NCBI GenBank assembly: GCA_963662645.2
Contig: OY759762.1
Span: forward strand, 2,480,001 to 2,544,000
Length of the DNA: 64,000 bases
Direction of reading: 5' to 3'
From: Aldehydirespirator sp963662645
GTDB lineage: Bacteria > Actinomycetota > Acidimicrobiia > Acidimicrobiales > Aldehydirespiratoraceae
The notes under the pieces were generated by a model that worked only from the letters and a program-made list of their open reading frames with translations, was not told the origin of the DNA and did no database searches. Within the stretch, counting starts at the first letter, position 1. Each line of letters begins with the position of its first letter. Both the position numbers and the translations under genes were made by a program. Below, piece by piece: positions 59,422-64,000 of the stretch.

Positions 59422-60798
59422 ATGGCAAGACCCGTGCGATTCCTTGCCGCGCTGCTCGCGTTCGGGTTGCTGGCTGTGAGTTGCGGCGATGACTACGACG
59501 ATGCGCAACCCGAGTTGGCCGACCCCGAGCCGGCCGCGCCAGAACCCGAGCTGGCCGAGGCCGAGCCGGCTGAACCAGAGCCCGAGCCCACCGCGGCTCC
59601 AGGGCCGGACGTCGAAGAAATAACGATTTCGATCGAGAGTTGGCGCTCGGACGATCAGGCGATCTGGGATGAACAGATCATCCCGGCGTTCGAAGCCGAG
59701 TTTCCCAATATCAACGTGATATTCGCCCCCACACCGCCGCTGGAGTACACGTCCGGCCTGCTGACTCGGCTAGAGGGCGGTGTGGCCGGCGATTTGATCA
59801 CCTGCTTCCCGTTCGATCGTTCACGGGAGCTTTATGCGGACGGCCACCTGGCACCGTTGAACGACCTGGACGGGATCGACAGATTCCCGGCCTCGGCGCA
59901 GAACGCCTGGCTATCCGCGGACGGAACGATCCCGTACTGCGTGCCGGTCGCCTCCACAATCCAGGGGTTCTACTACAACGTGGAGGTCTTCAGCGAGCTC
60001 GGATTGAGCGTGCCCGAGACTGAGAGCGAGTTCTTCGAGGTGCTTCAGGCGATCCTCGACGAAGGCACGTACACGCCCATCGGGATCGGCCTCTCAGATT
60101 GGGAGGCCGAGCACATCCTGTTCCAGAACATCGGTGCGAACTACTGGAGGGGTGAGGAGGGACGGCTGGCTCTGATCGCTGGCGAAGACAGGGTCACGGA
60201 TCAGGAGTACGTCAACACTCTCGCCACAATGGCTCGCTTGGGGCCGTACATGCACCCTGGAGCTTCCGGCATCCCCTACCCCGACGGCAAGATCCTGTTC
60301 GAGACGGGTCAGGCCGCGATCTACCCCGGCGGGTCCTGGGAGATCTCCGGTTTCGACGCGAACGCCGGCTTCGAGTTCAGCGCCTTCCGGACACCGCATC
60401 CGGACGGTCAGGAAACGTGCTACATCGTTGACCACATCGATCTCGCGATCGGCCTGAATCCTGCATCGCCCAACGCCGAGGCGGCTCGCACGTTCCTGTC
60501 GTGGGTGGCAGCCCCCGAGTTCGCCGGCCTCTACACCGGCGCCCTGTCGGGCTTCTTCAGCCTTCAGGACACGCCGGTCGAGTACGGCCATCCGGTCGCT
60601 CAGGAGTTCGTGTCCTGGCGCCAGGACTGCGAGTCGGCCAACCGCACCGGCTACGAGGCCCTGGATTCGGGCGATCCCGAATTCCCGATCGAGCTGAGGG
60701 AAGTAAGCAATGCTGTCGTCCTCGGGGACATGACTCCCGAAGCCGGAGCACAGCGGCTCCAAGACGGCCTGGACTCTTGGCATTCACCGCCAGGCTGA
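59422..60798 (+). CDS. Extracellular solute-binding lipoprotein (family 1, sugar-type ABC), orphan
   Basis: A 458-residue lipoprotein: signal peptide with lipobox LAVSC (C19), a Glu/Pro/Ala-rich spacer (about 20-70) and a MalE-like family 1 binding domain (ITISIESWRSDDQAIWDEQIIPAFEAEFP; DLITCFPFD; YYNVEVFSELGL; AAIYPGGSWEISGF). GGAGGGA ribosome-binding site before ATG 59422. The permeases and ATPase expected of such a system are not in the window. Confidence 0.82.
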   Translation: MARPVRFLAALLAFGLLAVSCGDDYDDAQPELADPEPAAPEPELAEAEPAEPEPEPTAAPGPDVEEITISIESWRSDDQAIWDEQIIPAFEAEFPNINVIFAPTPPLEYTSGLLTRLEGGVAGDLITCFPFDRSRELYADGHLAPLNDLDGIDRFPASAQNAWLSADGTIPYCVPVASTIQGFYYNVEVFSELGLSVPETESEFFEVLQAILDEGTYTPIGIGLSDWEAEHILFQNIGANYWRGEEGRLALIAGEDRVTDQEYVNTLATMARLGPYMHPGASGIPYPDGKILFETGQAAIYPGGSWEISGFDANAGFEFSAFRTPHPDGQETCYIVDHIDLAIGLNPASPNAEAARTFLSWVAAPEFAGLYTGALSGFFSLQDTPVEYGHPVAQEFVSWRQDCESANRTGYEALDSGDPEFPIELREVSNAVVLGDMTPEAGAQRLQDGLDSWHSPPG

Positions 60799-60939
60799 AC
60801 TCAGAGAGCGTCAAGCCTGCTTGTCAACACATTTGATCGAGACCTGATCGGGGTCAATGCCAGGCGAACCCAAGATCCTCGTGGCGGCATATGGGCCTCT
60901 GTAGTGTCAGCGGCACACAGGGTTCCTCAACCCAGGGAG

Positions 60940-62076
60940 ATGAGGATGTTCCTATTGCGAATGGTCGGGGTTCTGGCCGCGGCGGCGATGCTGGCTGTGG
61001 CCTGTGGCGACGACGGGGGCGATGCCACCGCACCCGACCAGCCCCATGATCAGGCCGAGACGCCCACCACGACAGCAGGCGGGCCGGACGACTCGTCGGA
61101 GGCAGACGGCACCGAGGCGAGCGACACCGTGACGAGTACCACTGCCGCCGCGGAATCGGACGACCCTGACGACGCCGCGGCGGTTGACGCCGAGACCCTG
61201 CTGGCCTCGGCCACGACGGCGCTTGATGGGCGCTCGGTTCGCGGTGAGGCGACTCTCGAGGTCGCACCGGGGATCGAGTTCTCGACGAGCTTCGAGTCCG
61301 ATGCCGACGGCGATCTCGCGGCTTCCGTCGAGTTGCCGCCCGGGATGGACCCGGAGTTCCCCGGCGGTGCCGATACCGAGATGCGGTACGTGGGGGGTGC
61401 GGTGTACGTGCGGCCTGCGGCCACGGCCCAGACCTTGGCGGAATTGGGCGTCGACGAGGCCTGGTACGCAGCCGAGCCGGCCGTGGCCGACGATCTCGTG
61501 GCGGAGATCTCGGGCTCGGCGGGAGGAGTGATGTGCATCTTCCCCCAGATGGTTGACCAGCCCTTCGAGAACTGCGATCCGCTGGGTGAGACCGGCATGT
61601 TCCTCCAGGCCGGCAGCGAAGCCGACATCGTCGGCCGGGAGGATGTGCGGGGGGTGGAGACCACCAGAGTGCGCTTCCTGGTATCTCTGCTCGACCTGGC
61701 CGGAGAGGCCCTGGGCATCGAGCCCGACAACGGCGAGACCTCCGAAGCCGGCGCGTTCGACGACACCGCCTCGGACCCGTTCGCCGAAGGGCTGGATCAG
61801 ATCTTCGGACTCCTCGACGCAGGCTTCGAAGTGGAGGCGTGGATCGACGACGAGAGCCTGATCCGGCGCCTGGTGTTCGACCTGGCTTCACTGTTCGCCG
61901 GCATCGTCGGTCCCGAGGCCTCCGCCGAGTTGCCGTCGAGCCCTGTCACCATTGAGTTCTACGACTTCAACGCCGACATCAGAGTGGACCCACCGCCGCC
62001 CGAGACCGTCGTGGACGCCAGCCAGATCCTCGTTGACGGCGACTACGCCACCTCCGAGGAGTACGAGCCCGGGTAG
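60940..62076 (+). CDS. Lipoprotein, LppX/LprG-like
   Basis: A 378-residue lipoprotein with lipobox LAVAC (near C22), a Thr/Asp/Ser-rich spacer (about 25-90) and a single large domain (about 95-370). The domain has antiparallel strands and the DIVGREDVRGVETTRVRF segment seen in LppX/LprG-type lipid-binding lipoproteins (hydrophobic pocket for lipids). ATG 60940 has an AGGGAG site; GTG 60904 would add an unlikely extension. Assignment is by pattern only. Confidence 0.6.
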   Translation: MRMFLLRMVGVLAAAAMLAVACGDDGGDATAPDQPHDQAETPTTTAGGPDDSSEADGTEASDTVTSTTAAAESDDPDDAAAVDAETLLASATTALDGRSVRGEATLEVAPGIEFSTSFESDADGDLAASVELPPGMDPEFPGGADTEMRYVGGAVYVRPAATAQTLAELGVDEAWYAAEPAVADDLVAEISGSAGGVMCIFPQMVDQPFENCDPLGETGMFLQAGSEADIVGREDVRGVETTRVRFLVSLLDLAGEALGIEPDNGETSEAGAFDDTASDPFAEGLDQIFGLLDAGFEVEAWIDDESLIRRLVFDLASLFAGIVGPEASAELPSSPVTIEFYDFNADIRVDPPPPETVVDASQILVDGDYATSEEYEPG

Positions 62077-62289
62077 GCGGACGGTCACAACTGGGGGGGC
62101 GTCCACAAACCTTCGCGCCCGCGGCACCTAGGAAACTCGGGAGGAAAATGTGTGGTACATCCAGAAAACTCGTACCGAGATTCCAGACATGATCCCGACG
62201 AACGTTGGCGGACAGCCCACTAGACGATTGCGACTAGGTGGGTGCGGCCTGTCTCGCGCGCAGTCGGCGACGGCCTGCGGGGAGCCCGC

Positions 62290-62988
62290 TCAGCCTTGCT
62301 TCGGCTGGGGGCGCTCGTCGGGTGTGAGGCCAGCCAGAGCCGCTATCGATGTCGGCGGCTGACCGTCGCCATGTAGGTCGGCGGACGCGACGGGGCTGTC
62401 AAAGCGGGTGGTGATGGGCACCACGCCCGCCCACCACGGGCCGGCGATGTCATCGGGCTCGTCGACCGGGTCGCCGGTGCGGACTTTGGCAGAAGCTTCG
62501 GCCAGCGGCAGCTCCAGCACCAGCGTCTTGCGCAGATCCGACTGCGACGGCAAACGCACCGAGTCCCAGTTGGCCACCACATGGTCGGTGACGAGCTTGA
62601 GGGCCCGGCGCTTGCCGTCCTCGTCGCCGATGCGGTTGGCCCGGCCCCGCACCACCACCGACCGGTAGTTCATCGAATTGTGGAACGGCGTGCGGGCCAT
62701 CACCAGCCCGTCGAGATGGGTGACGGTCACGCACACCTCGTGGCCGTCGCCGCTGCCGAGGAGGTGGTTGGCGGCTGCGCCGTGCAGGTAGAGCCGCTCG
62801 CCGTCGTGGCCGTAGGCCATGGGCAGCACCAGCGGCCCGTCGGGTGTGGTCACGCCCACATGAGCGATCATCCCTGCGTCGAGGATTCCGAGAATGTCAT
62901 CGCGCCCGTAGTGGGCCCGGGGCGCTCCCCGCCGCACCCTGGTCCGGGCCGACGGCGCTCCGCCGAAGTCGTTCGAGTTCTGCGACAC
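62290..62988 (-). CDS. Pyridoxamine 5'-phosphate oxidase-related flavoprotein (NimA-like)
   Basis: A 232-residue protein with a split-barrel flavin-binding fold: GMIAHVGVTTPDGPLVLPMAYGHDGERLYLHGA, VCVTVTHLDGLVMAR and FHNSMNYRSVVVRG are the hallmark segments of the PNPOx-like / nitroimidazole-resistance group. Probably reduces small molecules with FMN or F420. Stands alone. Confidence 0.82.
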   Translation of the reverse strand: MSQNSNDFGGAPSARTRVRRGAPRAHYGRDDILGILDAGMIAHVGVTTPDGPLVLPMAYGHDGERLYLHGAAANHLLGSGDGHEVCVTVTHLDGLVMARTPFHNSMNYRSVVVRGRANRIGDEDGKRRALKLVTDHVVANWDSVRLPSQSDLRKTLVLELPLAEASAKVRTGDPVDEPDDIAGPWWAGVVPITTRFDSPVASADLHGDGQPPTSIAALAGLTPDERPQPKQG

Positions 62989-63103
62989 GCAGAGAGGCTA
63001 CGAGCCGCGCGTCGGCGTCAGTCCCGGTCCGAGTTGGGCCTCCCCGAACGTGCGCGGGCGCGTGCCAGCCCGTCGCGCTGCGGCGCCCTCGCCCGAATGG
63101 ACC

Positions 63104-63209
63104 GGATTGGTGCGTTTACCCGCTCGGCCGCTTGGTGAGCCGGCCGCGGATGTGGCGGATTGGTGCGTTTACCCGCTCGGCCGCTTGGTGAGCCGGCCGC
63201 GGATGTGGC
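63104..63209. repeat. Two 53-bp tandem copies at the 3' end of a gene
   Basis: Exact 53-bp units at 63104-63156 and 63157-63209 starting GGATTGGTGCGTTTACCC. The second copy codes for the last residues (HIRGRLTKRPSG) and stop of the flavin oxidoreductase; the first is now downstream non-coding DNA. Confidence 0.92.
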
Positions 63210-64000
63210 GGGTGTAGATGTGGGCGGCCACCGCGGCGGGACTGGTACGCCAGCAGCGGAGCGGCTCGAAGCCGTCGTGGACGAGGCACATGTTGCAGGA
63301 CACGCACTCGACGGTGCCGGTTCGCCCGGCGGCCAGCTTGTTGGCGAGGTCGGGCTCGCGGATGAACGGCCGCGACATGGCGAGGAAGTCGGCATCGCCC
63401 GAGCGAATGAGGTCCGACATGGTCCGGGTTGTCCGGATCCCCCCGACGAGAATCACCGGGATGTCCACCACCTCCTTCACGGCGCGGGCGAAGTGCAGGT
63501 AGTAGGCCTCGGGTCCCTCGGGCTTCACCAGCCGCTGCACGAGTCCGTTCCTGGCCGCCTGCGCAGGACCGACCGCGATGTAGGTGCGGATGTTCTCGAG
63601 ATAGCTCTTCATGACTCCGTAGGACACCTCCACCGCGTCCAGCCCCCGCTCGGCCAGCAGACGCACCCGCTCCACGCTCTCGGGGATTTCCAGCCCTCCC
63701 GCAATGGAGTCGCCGATCCCGATGCGGGCCGTCACGCAGAAGCCGTCTCCCACCGCGGCCCGCACCGCGTCGTACACCGCCAGCACGAAGCGGCCCCGGC
63801 GCTCGGCATCGCCGCCCCAGGAGTCGGTGCGCATGTTGGCGATCGGGGAGGAGAACTCAGAGATCAGGTAGCCGTTGCCCCCATGGATGTGGACCCCGTC
63901 GAACCCGGCCTCCTTGGCTCGCCGGGCCGCATGCCCGAACGCGGTGATCGCGTCGGTGATGTCGTCGGGCGTGGCTTCGCGCGGCTGCAGCCCGTACATC
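63169..64000 (-). CDS. NADH:flavin oxidoreductase (old yellow enzyme family), N-terminus outside the window
   Basis: The 276 visible residues are the C-terminal two-thirds of an OYE-type TIM barrel: AAKEAGFDGVHIHGGNGYL with the catalytic HxxN-like HGGNGYL, RRGRFVLAVYDAVRAAVG, PVILVGGIRT (FMN phosphate loop) and DFLAMSRPFIREPDLANKL. A terminal ECVSCNMCL suggests a Cys cluster as in 2,4-dienoyl-CoA reductase-like members. The gene continues past the right edge. Its last codons come from a 53-bp tandem duplication. Confidence 0.87.
   Translation of the reverse strand, partial: MYGLQPREATPDDITDAITAFGHAARRAKEAGFDGVHIHGGNGYLISEFSSPIANMRTDSWGGDAERRGRFVLAVYDAVRAAVGDGFCVTARIGIGDSIAGGLEIPESVERVRLLAERGLDAVEVSYGVMKSYLENIRTYIAVGPAQAARNGLVQRLVKPEGPEAYYLHFARAVKEVVDIPVILVGGIRTTRTMSDLIRSGDADFLAMSRPFIREPDLANKLAAGRTGTVECVSCNMCLVHDGFEPLRCWRTSPAAVAAHIYTRHIRGRLTKRPSG

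Noticed and set aside
62077..62289. Possible gene between the LppX-like lipoprotein and the PNPOx gene
   Set aside because: Open frames here have poor codon use and include a decayed MITE-like segment; no gene supported.

Overview
The window is high-GC DNA with many GTG starts, 4-bp stop/start overlaps and actinobacterial housekeeping order: tadA beside a tRNA-Ser gene at about 2 kb, and tRNA-Ser / SRP RNA / dnaX / recR at about 51-54 kb. Protein content (CaiB-type CoA transferases, Rieske oxygenase, fused Liv-type ABC transporter, F420/PNPOx-type and DUF1214 proteins) fits an uncultured Actinomycetota lineage, most likely Acidimicrobiia. That placement is inference from gene content, not from a phylogeny.
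Layout. 0-0.6 kb: end of a glycine-betaine-type binding protein. 0.8-6.4 kb (minus): ureohydrolase, tRNA-Ser(CGA), tadA, class IV aminotransferase, an anchored protein of unknown function, an isochorismatase-family amidase and a class III CoA transferase. 6.5-15.2 kb: HMG-CoA-lyase-like enzyme, a minus operon (CoA transferase, cyclase, MmgE/PrpD, cyclic amidohydrolase), an IclR regulator and a two-domain nitrilase-superfamily protein. 15.3-25.4 kb: the most striking block, described below. 25.4-38.1 kb (minus): a long run with a fused LivH-LivM-LivG protein, an MFS-like/LivF fusion, a LivK-type lipoprotein, an acyl-CoA dehydrogenase-like enzyme, two surface proteins, a flavin monooxygenase and a maleate-isomerase-family enzyme. 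38.2-41.6 kb (plus): an orphan molybdenum hydroxylase large subunit and a DM13 protein. 41.6-50.7 kb: an island with an IS3 remnant, a truncated hsdS, three toxin-antitoxin pairs, hsdM, a DUF5131/TcmP pair (tcmP frameshifted) and a large GTPase, ending next to tRNA-Ser(GGA). 51.1-64 kb: SRP RNA, dnaX, recR, then miscellaneous metabolic genes.
The candidate novel system. At 16.2-25.4 kb sit a homologue of plant red chlorophyll catabolite reductase (RCCR), a Rieske oxygenase, a second RCCR/bilin-reductase-like protein, four lipocalin-like proteins, a DUF3891 protein, a chlorophyllase-like alpha/beta hydrolase and an SDR that closely resembles plant chlorophyll b reductase (NOL/NYC1). In plants the corresponding activities (chlorophyll b reductase, dephytylation, pheophorbide a oxygenase, RCCR) form the PAO/phyllobilin route of chlorophyll breakdown. 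I propose that this is a bacterial chlorophyll (or related tetrapyrrole) catabolic cluster. Five near-identical three-half-site operators (GRAAC-N3-GTTYC-N7-GRAAC), all in the same orientation, lie at 12.46, 16.20, 23.21, 35.98 and 38.12 kb. They tie the IclR regulator to the tetrapyrrole genes, the ABC transporter operon and the molybdenum hydroxylase. The surrounding imidase-, amidase-, maleate-isomerase-, CoA-transferase- and lyase-family enzymes could take pyrrole-derived maleimides into central metabolism; that last step is speculative.
Structural oddities include several short tandem duplications that sit exactly on gene junctions, a dispersed hairpin repeat acting at convergent gene ends, and low-complexity expansions inside otherwise conserved enzymes.
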